Shown: piece after piece, positions 25,824 to 36,188 of the stretch
Layout of the letters: every line of letters begins with the position of its first letter
Numbering within the stretch: the first letter of the stretch is position 1
Assembly (NCBI RefSeq): GCF_000719555.1
Contig: NZ_JOGX01000019.1
Coordinates: forward strand, 62,001-126,000
Source: Streptomyces sp. NRRL F-5727
GTDB lineage: Bacteria > Actinomycetota > Actinomycetes > Streptomycetales > Streptomycetaceae
Direction: 5' to 3'
Length of the DNA stretch: 64,000 nt
Program-made: the position numbers and the translations under genes
The notes under the pieces: generated by a model
Databases searched by the model: none
What the model was told of the DNA's origin: nothing
What the model saw: the letters and a program-made list of their open reading frames with translations, nothing else

Positions 25824-26929
25824 GGTTCACCGAGGAGCAGGAGGAACTGCGCACGGCCGTGCGGGGGGTGCTGCGGCGGCATCCCGGCGAGGCGGCCTGG
25901 CGGCCGCTGGCCGAGCAGGTCGGCGTCGCGGGGCTGGCCGTCCCCGAGGAGTACGGCGGGGCGGGCTGCGGGGCCGTGGAGGTCCACGTGGTGATGGAGG
26001 AGCTGGGGCGCGAGTTGAGCCCCGTCCCGTACCTCGGCTCCGCGGTGCTCGCCGTGCAGACGCTGCTGGCCGCCGCCGACCCCGGGGAGTGCGCCGCGCT
26101 GCTGCCGGGTCTGGCCTCGGGCGCGACGACGGCGGCCCTGGCCTGGGCCGAGGACGGCTCCTGGGACCCGGAGGCGGTACGCGCCGAGGCCGCCCCCCGC
26201 CCCGGCGGCGGCTGGCAGCTCACCGGGGTGAAGGAGCATGTGCTCGACGGGACGCGCGCCGGGACGCTCCTGGTGGCCGCCCGTACGCCCGCCGGGGTGT
26301 CGCTCTTCGCGGTGCCCGGCGACGCGCCGGGCGTCGGCCGGGAGGAGCCGGTCCCGATGGACGCCACCCGGGCGCAGACGCGGGTGGTGCTCGACGGCGC
26401 GGAGGGCCGGCCGGTCGGCACCGGGGGCGACGGCGGCCGGGTGCTGCGGCACGTCCTCGACCTGGCCTGTACGGCGCTCGCCGCCGAGCAGGTCGGGGCG
26501 GCCGCGCGGTGCCTCGAACTCACGGTGGCGTACGCCGGGGAGCGGGTGCAGTTCGGGCGCCCGATCGGCTCCTTCCAGGCGGTGAAGCACCGGCTCGCGG
26601 ACGCGTACGTCCGGGTCGAGTCGGCCCGCTCCGCCGCGCTCGGCGCGGCCTTCGCCGCCGCGGACGGGGTGAGCGGACCGGAGCTGACCCGGCTGGCCGC
26701 CACCGCCCGGTCGGTCTGCTCGGAGGCGTTCTCAGAGGTGGCCGGCGAGATGATCCAGCTGCACGGCGGGATCGGCATCACCTGGGAGCACGACGCCCAC
26801 CGCTACTTCAAGCGGGCGCACGGCTCCGGTCGGCTCTTCGGCCCGCCGCACTGGCACCGCTCCCGGCTGGCCACCGCGCTGGGCCTGCCGGACCCGGTGC
26901 CGGCCGGCCGGCGGCCGGTCAGCCGTTGA
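25820..26929 (+). CDS. fadE33: Acyl-CoA dehydrogenase family protein FadE33-like
   Basis: 369 residues from an ATG overlapping the previous stop by four bases, preceded by GGGAGGAGCG. It has N-terminal RFTEEQEELRTAVRGVLRR, FAD-contacting ERVQFGRPIGSFQAVKHRLAD, and C-terminal QLHGGIGITWEHDAHRYFKR. The WEHD Glu is a candidate catalytic base of heteromeric acyl-CoA dehydrogenases. It is the last gene of the operon. Its 3' end overlaps the convergent gene by 11 bp. Confidence 0.8.
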   Translation: MRFTEEQEELRTAVRGVLRRHPGEAAWRPLAEQVGVAGLAVPEEYGGAGCGAVEVHVVMEELGRELSPVPYLGSAVLAVQTLLAAADPGECAALLPGLASGATTAALAWAEDGSWDPEAVRAEAAPRPGGGWQLTGVKEHVLDGTRAGTLLVAARTPAGVSLFAVPGDAPGVGREEPVPMDATRAQTRVVLDGAEGRPVGTGGDGGRVLRHVLDLACTALAAEQVGAAARCLELTVAYAGERVQFGRPIGSFQAVKHRLADAYVRVESARSAALGAAFAAADGVSGPELTRLAATARSVCSEAFSEVAGEMIQLHGGIGITWEHDAHRYFKRAHGSGRLFGPPHWHRSRLATALGLPDPVPAGRRPVSR

Positions 26930-27575
26930 TGGAGAAGAAGATGGTGTCGTGGGTGTACCAGTCGTACCCCCGCGCCTTGGTGGACTCCCACTCCTCGTGC
27001 TCGAACTCCAGCTTCTCGATGAGGAGATCGAGGTCGTAGACGAAGTCCGGGTCGATCCTGTCGCGGACCGCCCGGTAGGCGTCGACGGCCGGCTTCGCCC
27101 GGTCGAGCGGCAGCATCCCGATGTCGGGGCCGTCGATCGCGCACGGGATGAAGAAGGGGATCTCGTCCGGCGGCCCGGAGAAGAGGTAGCCGTGGGGCAG
27201 CAGTTCGGCGGGGACGCCGTGCTGCTTCAGCTGCTCGTCGAGGAGGCCGAAGAAGGTGCTGGGCTTGGAGTAGACGCCGAAGTCCAGGGAGTCGGAGCCG
27301 CAGTAGTCGATGACGTGCTGGAGCGCGCGGGCGTATGCCTTGCCCACGTACGTCCCCTCCGCGTCGGCCCGGCCCTCGATCAGGTGCTCCAGAGCCTCGG
27401 GAATCGTCAGTCCCCAGTCGAGGTCCTGACGGTCCAGGTCGCGCTGACTGGCCTCGGCCCGCTCGCGCATCATGGCGAGCACGCGCCGCTGGTCGTCGGT
27501 GAGGCGCTCCGCGGCTCCGAGGTAGGCGACGGCCTTCGCGCGGTCGCCGATGGTGTACGAGATGATCCGGCTCAT
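26919..27575 (-). CDS. Uncharacterised protein (DUF7691-like)
   Basis: 218 residues from the ATG at 27575, with AGG nine bases upstream; an in-frame ATG at 27584 is an alternative. It is acidic and cytoplasmic, with no signal peptide or membrane segment. The protein resembles Streptomyces proteins currently grouped as DUF7691 (start SRIISYTIGDR, middle YCGSDSLDFGVYSKPSTFFG, end YDWYTHDTIFFS). Function unknown. It is convergent with the steroid operon and probably independent of it. Confidence 0.75.
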   Translation of the reverse strand: MSRIISYTIGDRAKAVAYLGAAERLTDDQRRVLAMMRERAEASQRDLDRQDLDWGLTIPEALEHLIEGRADAEGTYVGKAYARALQHVIDYCGSDSLDFGVYSKPSTFFGLLDEQLKQHGVPAELLPHGYLFSGPPDEIPFFIPCAIDGPDIGMLPLDRAKPAVDAYRAVRDRIDPDFVYDLDLLIEKLEFEHEEWESTKARGYDWYTHDTIFFSING

Positions 27576-27604
27576 GATCGACATCCTGTCACGCGGCACT
27601 GACA

Positions 27605-27634
27605 ACGCCCCCTCGGCCGAAGCCGAGGGGGCGT
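27605..27634 (-). terminator. Terminator of the gap gene with UUCG loop
   Basis: A 13-bp perfect stem (ACGCCCCCTCGGC and complement). Read on the minus strand the loop is TTCG closed by C-G, the very stable tetraloop. It begins about 20 bp after the GAPDH stop. Confidence 0.8.
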
Positions 27635-27653
27635 CGCGGGTGGTGACCCCGGG

Positions 27654-28649
27654 TCAGCCGGCGAGCAGTTGCAGGGTGTCGATGACGCGGTTGGAGAAGC
27701 CCCACTCGTTGTCGTACCAGGCGACGACCTTGACGTGGCGGCCGTCGACCCGGGTGAGGGCGGCGTCGAAGATGGAGGAGTGCGGGTTGCCGGTGATGTC
27801 GGAGGAGACCAGCTCGTCCTCCGAGTACTCCAGCACGCCGGCGAGCTTGCCCTCGGCGGCCTTGCGGTAGGCGTCGAGGATCTCCTCGCGGGTGACCTCG
27901 CGGGAGACGGTCGTGTTCAGCTCGACGATCGAGCCGACCGGCACGGGCACGCGGATGGAGTCGCCGGAGAGCTTGCCGTCCAGCTGCGGCAGGACCAGGC
28001 CGATGGCCTTGGCGGCACCGGTGCTGGTGGGCACGATGTTCACGGCGGCGTTGCGGGCGCGGCGGGCGTCGCGGTGCGGGCCGTCCTGGAGGTTCTGCTC
28101 CTGGGTGTAGGCGTGCACGGTCGTCATGAAGCCGTGCTCGATGCCGGCCAGCTCGTCGAGGACGGCGGCCAGCGGGGCGAGCGCGTTGGTGGTGCAGGAG
28201 GCGTTGGAGACGATCGTGTGCAGCTCGGCGTCGTACGTGTCGCTGTTCACGCCGTAGGCGAGGGTGACGTCGGCACCGTCGGAGGGGGCGCTGACGAGGA
28301 CCTTCTTGGCACCGGCGTCGAGGTGGAGGCGGGCGTCCTTGGCGCTGGTGAAGCGGCCGGTGGCCTCCAGGACGATGTCGACGCCCAGCTCGGCCCAGGG
28401 GAGGTTGGCCGGCTCGCGCTCGGCGAGGACCTTGATGCGGCGGCCGTCCACGACGAGGGTGTCGCCGTCGACGGAGACCGGGCGGCCGAGGCGGCCGGAG
28501 GTGGAGTCGAAGGCGAGGAGACGGGCGAGCGCCTTGGGCTCGGTGAGGTCGTTGACGGCGACGACCTCCAGCGTGGTGTCGCGCTCCAGGAGGGCGCGGA
28601 GCACGTTGCGGCCGATGCGACCGAAACCGTTGATGGCGATGCGAGTCAT
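27654..28649 (-). CDS. gap: Glyceraldehyde-3-phosphate dehydrogenase, type I
   Basis: 331 residues. It oxidises glyceraldehyde-3-phosphate to 1,3-bisphosphoglycerate with NAD+. The NAD-binding start IAINGFGRIGRN, the active-site Cys152 in SNASCTTN and His179 in TTVHAYTQ are all present, and the C-terminus WYDNEWGFSNR is typical. Gene start at 28649 follows AAGGGA. Streptomyces often have more than one gap gene. This one stands alone, downstream of a GlxA-type regulator, so it may be the regulated copy rather than the main glycolytic one. Confidence 0.95.
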   Translation of the reverse strand: MTRIAINGFGRIGRNVLRALLERDTTLEVVAVNDLTEPKALARLLAFDSTSGRLGRPVSVDGDTLVVDGRRIKVLAEREPANLPWAELGVDIVLEATGRFTSAKDARLHLDAGAKKVLVSAPSDGADVTLAYGVNSDTYDAELHTIVSNASCTTNALAPLAAVLDELAGIEHGFMTTVHAYTQEQNLQDGPHRDARRARNAAVNIVPTSTGAAKAIGLVLPQLDGKLSGDSIRVPVPVGSIVELNTTVSREVTREEILDAYRKAAEGKLAGVLEYSEDELVSSDITGNPHSSIFDAALTRVDGRHVKVVAWYDNEWGFSNRVIDTLQLLAG

Positions 28650-28776
28650 GATGCGGGGTCCCTTCCGTTTCTTCGTGACCCAGCCTCGCGCGCCGCGCCG
28701 CCGCGTGGCAGGGGCGAGATCGCCATGGTCCGCAAGGATCGTGCCAAGATCTGGCGATCCGGCCCGGGTGGGGGGT

Positions 28777-29733
28777 TCAGTCGCCCTGGGTGAAGGTGCG
28801 CCGGTAGTCGCTGGGGGTGGTGCCGAGGATCCGCTGGAAGTGCATCCGCAGGTTGGCGCCGGTGCCGAGACCGGTCTCGGCGGCGATCTGCTCGACGCCG
28901 AGTTCGGAGCGTTCGAGCAGTTCACGGGCGCGGTCGACGCGGGCACGGAGCAGCCACTGCATGGGGGTGTAGCCGGTCTCCTCGACGAAGCGGCGGGAGA
29001 AGGTGCGCGGCGAGACGGCGGCGTGCCGGGCGAGGACGTCGAGGGTGAGGGGCTCGTCGAGGTGGTGCAGGACCCATTCGCGGGTGGCGGCGAAGCGCTC
29101 GCCGTGCGGTTCGGGGACGCTGCGGGGCACGTACTGGGCCTGGCCGCCGCTGCGGTAGGGGGCGGCGACGAGCCGGCGGGCGGCGTGGTTGGCGGCGCCG
29201 ACGCCGAGGTCGCCGCGGAGGATGTGCAGGCACAGGTCGAGGCCGGAGGCGGCGCCGGCGGAGGTGAGGACGCTGCCCTCGTCGACGAAGAGGACGTTCT
29301 CGTCGACCTGGACCAGGGGCCACTTCTCGGCGAGGGCGCGCGCGTAGTGCCAGTGGGTGGTGGCGCGCCGGCCGTCGAGGAGGCCGGTGGCGGCGAGCGC
29401 GAAGGCGCCGGTGGAGATGGCGGCGAGCCGGGCCCCGCGCGCGTGGGCGGCGATCAGGGCTTCGACGACGGCCTGGGGCGGGTCGTCGCGGTCGGGGAAG
29501 CGGTAGCCGGGGACGAAGACGATGTCCGCCCAGGCGAGGGCGTCGAGGCCGTGGGCGACGTTGTAGGAGAGGCCGTCGCCGCCGGTGACGAGGCCGGGGG
29601 TGGCGCCGCAGACGCGGACCTCGTAGGGCATGCTCGCGCGGGTCGTGAACACCTGGGCGGGGATGCCGACGTCGAGGGGTTTGGCGCCTTCGAGGACGAG
29701 GACGGCGACGCGGTACAGACGGGTGGGTGGCAC
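28777..29733 (-). CDS. GlxA-family regulator (DJ-1/PfpI domain plus AraC HTH)
   Basis: 318 residues. Residues about 8-175 form a DJ-1/PfpI-like domain (VAVLVLEGAKPLDVGIPAQVF), and residues about 215-315 form the two helix-turn-helix motifs of AraC (LDVLARHAAVSPRTFSRRF, VEQIAAETGLG). The start is a GTG at 29733. There is no Shine-Dalgarno sequence, but TAGGCT ends 6 bases upstream, suggesting a leaderless mRNA. It sits between an alcohol dehydrogenase and GAPDH, all in one direction, and may respond to an aldehyde or related metabolite; the target is unknown. Confidence 0.88.
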   Translation of the reverse strand: MPPTRLYRVAVLVLEGAKPLDVGIPAQVFTTRASMPYEVRVCGATPGLVTGGDGLSYNVAHGLDALAWADIVFVPGYRFPDRDDPPQAVVEALIAAHARGARLAAISTGAFALAATGLLDGRRATTHWHYARALAEKWPLVQVDENVLFVDEGSVLTSAGAASGLDLCLHILRGDLGVGAANHAARRLVAAPYRSGGQAQYVPRSVPEPHGERFAATREWVLHHLDEPLTLDVLARHAAVSPRTFSRRFVEETGYTPMQWLLRARVDRARELLERSELGVEQIAAETGLGTGANLRMHFQRILGTTPSDYRRTFTQGD

Positions 29734-29767
29734 GTCACGAGCCTACGTGGCCCCGCTCCCCGGCCCG

Positions 29768-30808
29768 TCAGCCGTTCGGGAGGACGACCGCGCGTCCTTC
29801 GATCCGCCCGGCGTGCAGCCGCTCGTACGCCTCGGGGGCCTCGTCGAGGGTGTAGGTCTCGGTGTGGACGTCGACGGCGCCGGCGCGGGCCAGGTCGAGG
29901 ACCTCGACGAGCTCGGCGCGGGTGCCCCAGTACGGGGAGGCGACGGAGACCTCGTAGGGGAGGGCGCCGAAGCCGACCGGGAGGGTGCCGCCGCCGAGGC
30001 CGACGATGGTGACGTCGCCCTCGACGGCGGCCATCGCCCCTGCGGAGGCGGTGGTGGTGGGGGCGCCGACGAAGTCGAGGACGAGTTCGGCGCCGCGTCC
30101 GCCGGTCATGTCGCGGACGGTGTCGGCGGCGGCGGAGTCGGAGCGCACGGTCGCGTGGGCGCCGACGGTCCGGGCGAGGGCGAGCTTCTCGTCGGCGACG
30201 TCGAGGGCGACGACGCGGGCGGGGCTGAGGGCGCGCAGCAGCTGGACGGCGACGTGCCCGAGGCCGCCGGCGCCGATGACCACGGCGGTGGAGCCGGGGA
30301 CGAGCTTCGGCAGGGAGCGCTTGAGGGCGTGGTACGGGGTGAGGCCGGCATCCGTCAGCGGGACCGCCCGCACCGGGTCGAGGCCGCCGAGCGGGACGAG
30401 GTGGCGGGGGCTGTCGACGAGCAGGTACTCGGCGATGGCGCCGGGGGCGCCGAGGCCGGGCGGGCGGATGCCCAGCTCGGCGGCGCGCAGGCAGTAGTTC
30501 TCCTTGCCCTGGGCGCACATCCAGCAGTTCCCGCAGCCCCAGGGCCCGTAGACGGCGACGGCGTCGCCCTCGGCGAAGCCGGTGGCGCCGTCGCCGAGGG
30601 CCGCGACGGTGCCGGCGCCCTCGTGTCCGAGGGTGAGGGGCAGCGGGAAGGGCAGCTGTTCGGCGGGCCAGCTCATGACGGCGATGTCGGAGTGGCAGAC
30701 GCCGGCGGCGGTGACCTTCAGGAGGACCTGCCCAGGCCCGGGTTCCGGGTCGGGGACGGTGACGACTTCGGGGGCGGCCCCCACGGTGCGGTACTGCAGC
30801 GCCTTCAT
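29768..30808 (-). CDS. Zinc-dependent NAD(P) alcohol dehydrogenase
   Basis: 346 residues, medium-chain dehydrogenase. The catalytic zinc site is GVCHSD with GHEGAG, and the structural zinc is bound by four Cys in CGNCWMCAQGKENYC. The coenzyme Rossmann motif is GAGGLGHVA, followed by an Asp (ALDVADEK) that favours NAD. It starts at 30808 just after TGGAGAG. The stop is 34 bp from the GlxA-type regulator gene in the same direction. Substrate unknown. Confidence 0.9.
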   Translation of the reverse strand: MKALQYRTVGAAPEVVTVPDPEPGPGQVLLKVTAAGVCHSDIAVMSWPAEQLPFPLPLTLGHEGAGTVAALGDGATGFAEGDAVAVYGPWGCGNCWMCAQGKENYCLRAAELGIRPPGLGAPGAIAEYLLVDSPRHLVPLGGLDPVRAVPLTDAGLTPYHALKRSLPKLVPGSTAVVIGAGGLGHVAVQLLRALSPARVVALDVADEKLALARTVGAHATVRSDSAAADTVRDMTGGRGAELVLDFVGAPTTTASAGAMAAVEGDVTIVGLGGGTLPVGFGALPYEVSVASPYWGTRAELVEVLDLARAGAVDVHTETYTLDEAPEAYERLHAGRIEGRAVVLPNG

Positions 30809-30845
30809 CTCTCCAGGGTGCCGCCGCTCCCCCGTCCGCGCGCGG

Positions 30846-30998
30846 TCAGGCCCGCAGCGTGTACCAGGGACGGTCGGCGTGCTCCGCCGGAGTCCCGTCC
30901 AGGATCCGCGCGGTGCGCTCCGCCGGGTCGAGGAGCACGGTCGCGAGACTGGCCCGGCGGCGGCCGAGGGGGGCCTCCGGGTCGGGCACGCAGGTGAC
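30846..30998 (-). pseudogene. C-terminal remnant of a C45-type acyltransferase
   Basis: About 50 codons with no visible start read like the end of C45 (acyl-CoA:6-APA acyltransferase-like) proteins: VPDPEAP, then SLATVLLDPAERT, DGTPAEH and a Tyr-rich end. Upstream the similarity stops and the CatR gene follows at 31159, so the 5' part has been lost. The rest of this 350-bp gap (about 31000-31158) shows no gene I can support. The recognition is from pattern memory only. Confidence 0.4.
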
Positions 30999-31158
30999 GG
31001 GGGGCCCGCCACGCCCAGCCGGCCGGCGCTTCGCCCGAGCCCGCCGACCCCGCTCTGGCGCGCCGCACCGGGTGCGCCCTCGCCGCCCTCGACGGCGTCG
31101 ACCGACCCTCCCCAGGCACCCTGACCGGCCACGGCGGCGCCGGGTCCGCCCCGGTCGG

Positions 31159-31572
31159 TCAGGCCGCGCAGGACGGGCAGCGGCCCCGGTAGGTGACGTC
31201 GACCTTCGAGACGGTGAAGCCGTAGCGCTCGGAGTCGGGGAGGGTGGCCAGCGGGTCGCCGGAGGGGCGGACGTCGCGGATGGTGCCGCACTCCGTGCAG
31301 ACCAGGTGCTGGTGCGGATGGCGGGCGTTGGGGTCGTACCGCTTCGCGCGGCCGTCGGTGGAGAGCTCCACCACCTCGCCGAGGGAGACCAGTTCGCCCA
31401 GGGTGTTGTAGACGGTCGCCCGGGCGATCTCCGGAAGTCGCTCCACGGCACGCGCGTGCACCTCGTCGGCGGTGAGGTGCACGTGATCGCCGGCGAGGAC
31501 CTCCGCGACGACTCGCCGCTGCGACGTCATCCGCCAGCCGCGGGCCCGCAGCCGCTCCAGCAGGTCACTCAT
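31159..31572 (-). CDS. catR: Fur-family peroxide regulator (CatR/PerR type)
   Basis: 137 residues. The winged helix-turn-helix (TSQRRVVAEVLAG, ARATVYNTLGELV) is followed by a dimerisation domain with HPHQHLVCTECG and a C-terminal CPSC, giving two CxxC pairs for structural zinc plus His-rich metal-sensing residues. It is divergent from katG, so it is probably the peroxide-responsive repressor of that gene and of itself. In other Streptomyces, Fur-family genes are adjacent to catalase or catalase-peroxidase genes. Confidence 0.9.
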   Translation of the reverse strand: MSDLLERLRARGWRMTSQRRVVAEVLAGDHVHLTADEVHARAVERLPEIARATVYNTLGELVSLGEVVELSTDGRAKRYDPNARHPHQHLVCTECGTIRDVRPSGDPLATLPDSERYGFTVSKVDVTYRGRCPSCAA

Positions 31573-31658
31573 GGGGGCCTACCTGTTCCTCCTCGGCGAG
31601 GACCGGCGCGCCCGGGGAGTCGCACCCCCGGCCCGGCAGCCTCACTTTGGCATTGTTC

Positions 31659-31686
31659 TTGACTTGGACTTCGTCCATTGTAGGAT
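31659..31686 (+). promoter_or_regulatory. katG promoter with palindrome in the spacer
   Basis: TTGACT (31659-31664), a 16-bp spacer and TAGGAT (31681-31686). The spacer contains the perfect palindrome TGGAC-TTC-GTCCA (31665-31677). This is where a CatR/Fur repressor could block RNA polymerase; binding is inferred. The start codon of katG is about 145 bases further on. Confidence 0.6.
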
Positions 31687-31746
31687 CAGTTTTGTTGATG
31701 GCCAAGGGACAGGAAGAGTCCGACACGGCGGGAGACGAGGACGTGA

Positions 31747-34062
<2,316 letters not shown>

Positions 34063-34116
34063 CCCGCACCGCACCCACCGGGGCCGGCCGCCCAGAACCG
34101 GCCGCCCCGGCACCCC

Positions 34117-34150
34117 GCGCCCCCAGGACCTCCCCCGGTCCTGGGGGCGC
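34117..34150 (+). terminator. Terminator of katG
   Basis: A perfect 14-bp stem (GCGCCCCCAGGACC and complement) with loop TCCCCC, followed by CCCCTTTC, 55 bp after the katG stop. A smaller GGCCGGCCG/CGGCCGCC hairpin precedes it. Confidence 0.85.
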
Positions 34151-34228
34151 CCCCTTTCGACGCGCCCCCGCCCGCGGCGACCGGCCGGCCGAGCTGCCGG
34201 GCCCGCGGACCGGGGCTATCGTCCAGGC

Positions 34229-34936
34229 ATGCAGCAGCCGACCGCCCGCCCCCTGCTCCTCTTCGCGCTGCGGGACCCGCGCGTGGTGGACGTCGTCGGC
34301 GGGATGCTGCGCGAGCAGGGACACGACGTGCTCCAGACCACGGACGGCCCCGCCACCCGGCGCGCCCTGCGTGCCCGCCACCCGCAGGGCCTGCTGCTCA
34401 GCCTCGACCTGCCGCGCGCCGACCCCTGGCGGCTGCTCACCGAGCTCCGCGCGCACGACCACGGGATGCCCATCGTCGTCACCGCGCCCGTGTACGTCGA
34501 GGTCGACGCGGCCCGCGCCTACCGCCTGGGCGCCGACGACTACGTCACCTACGCCCTCTCCCAGGAGCAGGGCCTGCACCGCCTCGCGGCCCGCTTCCGC
34601 CGCCTGCTGCCCCGCCCGGAAGCACCCACCGCCACCGGAGCGGCGCAGCGCGTCGTGATCGACCGCGCCGCGCACACCGCCACCGTGGCGGGCACGGCGC
34701 TCGACCTCAGCCCGCTGGAGTTCGACCTCCTCGCCACCCTGGCCGCCCGCCCCGAACAGGTCCTGAGCCACGGCCAGCTGCTGCGCGAGGTGTGGGGCGC
34801 CCACGAGGACGGCGACCCGGGCCGGGTGAAGTACACCGTGCTGCGGCTCCGCCGGAAGATCGCCGCCGCCACCGGAGGCCGTACCGGCATCTCCACCGTC
34901 CGGGGCGTCGGCTACCGCTACCACCCGGTCGACTGA
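34229..34936 (+). CDS. Orphan OmpR-type regulator with degenerate receiver domain
   Basis: 235 residues. The C-terminal winged helix (LDLSPLEFDLLATLAARPEQVLS, VKYTVLRLRRKI, TVRGVGYRY) is a normal OmpR/PhoB effector. The N-terminal receiver is unusual. An Asp at the phospho-acceptor position remains (D60 in SLDLPRAD), but the N-terminal acidic pair is missing (LLLFALRDP) and the conserved Lys is replaced (ADDYVTYALS). No sensor kinase gene is adjacent. It may act without phosphorylation. The next gene, a glycosyltransferase, starts 167 bp downstream in the same direction. Confidence 0.87.
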   Translation: MQQPTARPLLLFALRDPRVVDVVGGMLREQGHDVLQTTDGPATRRALRARHPQGLLLSLDLPRADPWRLLTELRAHDHGMPIVVTAPVYVEVDAARAYRLGADDYVTYALSQEQGLHRLAARFRRLLPRPEAPTATGAAQRVVIDRAAHTATVAGTALDLSPLEFDLLATLAARPEQVLSHGQLLREVWGAHEDGDPGRVKYTVLRLRRKIAAATGGRTGISTVRGVGYRYHPVD

Positions 34937-35103
34937 TCCGGCACGGCCGGGACCTCCGCTCCCCCCTGCCCGGGACCTCCGTCCCCTTTCCCCGCCCTCG
35001 CGCCGGTCCGCAACCGAGCCGCACCGCTCGTACACCCCTCCCGCAACCCGGCCACACCACTGTGAAGGGACGAAAAGGACGAAGGGCACGCGAGGAGGTC
35101 TCG

Positions 35104-36159
35104 ATGCGGTTGGTGGCCGTGGTGCCCGCGCACAACGAGCAGGACCGCATCGTCGCCACGCTCGCCGGCCTGTACCGGCAGCGGCGCGTCCCGGACCGGA
35201 TCGTGGTCGTCGCCGACAACTGCACCGACCTGACCGCCGCGCTCGCGGAGCGCTGCGGCGCCGAGGTGTTCGTGCCGGTGGACAACAGGGACAAGAAGGC
35301 CGGCGCCCTCAACCAGGCACTGCCCGGCCTCCTCGACGGACTGGGCGAGGACGACCTGGTCCTGGTCCAGGACGCGGACACGGTCCTGAACCCCGGCTTC
35401 ACGGCCTGCGCCGTCGACACGCTCGCGGCGGACGACGGCGTCGGCGCGGTCGGCGGCATCTTCTTCGGCGAGGAGGGCGGCGGACTGCTCGGGCTCCTCC
35501 AGCGGATGGAGTACGAGCGCTACGCCCTGGAGGTGCACCGCAAGGGGAACAAGGCCGTGGTGCTCACCGGCACGGGCACCGTCTTCCGGGCCAGGGTGCT
35601 GCGCGAGGTCCGTGCCGCCCGCCGCGCGGGGGTCATCGGCGGCGGGGACGGCTACTACAGCCTGGCCTCGCTCACCGAGGACGACGAGATCACCAAGGCG
35701 GTCAAGACGCTGCGGTACCGCACGGTCTCCCCCGACGCCTGCTGGCTCGTCACCGAGGTGATGCCGACGCTGCCCAAGCTCTGGCACCAGCGGATGCGCT
35801 GGCAGCGCGGGGCGCTGGAGAACCTGCGCGACTACGGTCTGAACCGGGTGACGCTGCCGTACTTCGGGCAGCAGCTGATGCTGGGCGTCGGAGCCCTCGC
35901 CCTCGCGCTCTTCCTCACCTTCACGGTGCTGACGCTCGCGGTCCACGGCTGGCAGGGCTTCTCGCCGTTCTGGACGGCGATCACCCTTCTCTTCGTCCTG
36001 GAGCGGACCCTGACGGTCCGCCGGGCGGGCCGCAGGGCCGTGCTCCTCGCCCTGCCGCTCGTCCCCGAGCTGCTGTACGACGCGTTCCGGCAGCTGGTGT
36101 TCGTGAAATCGCTGATCGACCTGGCCCTGCGCCGGCAGGAACGCTGGGTCGCCACCTGA
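35104..36159 (+). CDS. Membrane family 2 glycosyltransferase
   Basis: 351 residues from an ATG at 35104 with GAGGAGG upstream. The GT2 catalytic domain has VPAHNEQDRI, a DAD metal-binding motif (VQDADTV), the EDDE acceptor-side motif and QRMRW (the QxxRW of processive GT2 enzymes such as cellulose or hyaluronan synthases). At least two membrane segments follow (LMLGVGALALALFLTFTVL and a region around 305). It probably makes or extends a surface polysaccharide. The small membrane protein gene 29 bp downstream is likely co-expressed. Confidence 0.85.
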   Translation: MRLVAVVPAHNEQDRIVATLAGLYRQRRVPDRIVVVADNCTDLTAALAERCGAEVFVPVDNRDKKAGALNQALPGLLDGLGEDDLVLVQDADTVLNPGFTACAVDTLAADDGVGAVGGIFFGEEGGGLLGLLQRMEYERYALEVHRKGNKAVVLTGTGTVFRARVLREVRAARRAGVIGGGDGYYSLASLTEDDEITKAVKTLRYRTVSPDACWLVTEVMPTLPKLWHQRMRWQRGALENLRDYGLNRVTLPYFGQQLMLGVGALALALFLTFTVLTLAVHGWQGFSPFWTAITLLFVLERTLTVRRAGRRAVLLALPLVPELLYDAFRQLVFVKSLIDLALRRQERWVAT

Positions 36160-36188
36160 CGGCCCCCGGGCCGGAGAAAGGAATCCTC

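Noticed and set aside
26919..27575. A further steroid-cluster gene
   Set aside because: It is transcribed toward the cluster from the other side, has no CoA- or steroid-related motif and resembles a general Streptomyces DUF family.
30999..31158. A continuation of the C45-like gene in another frame
   Set aside because: None of the frames showed recognisable C45 motifs, so only the C-terminal 50 codons are called.
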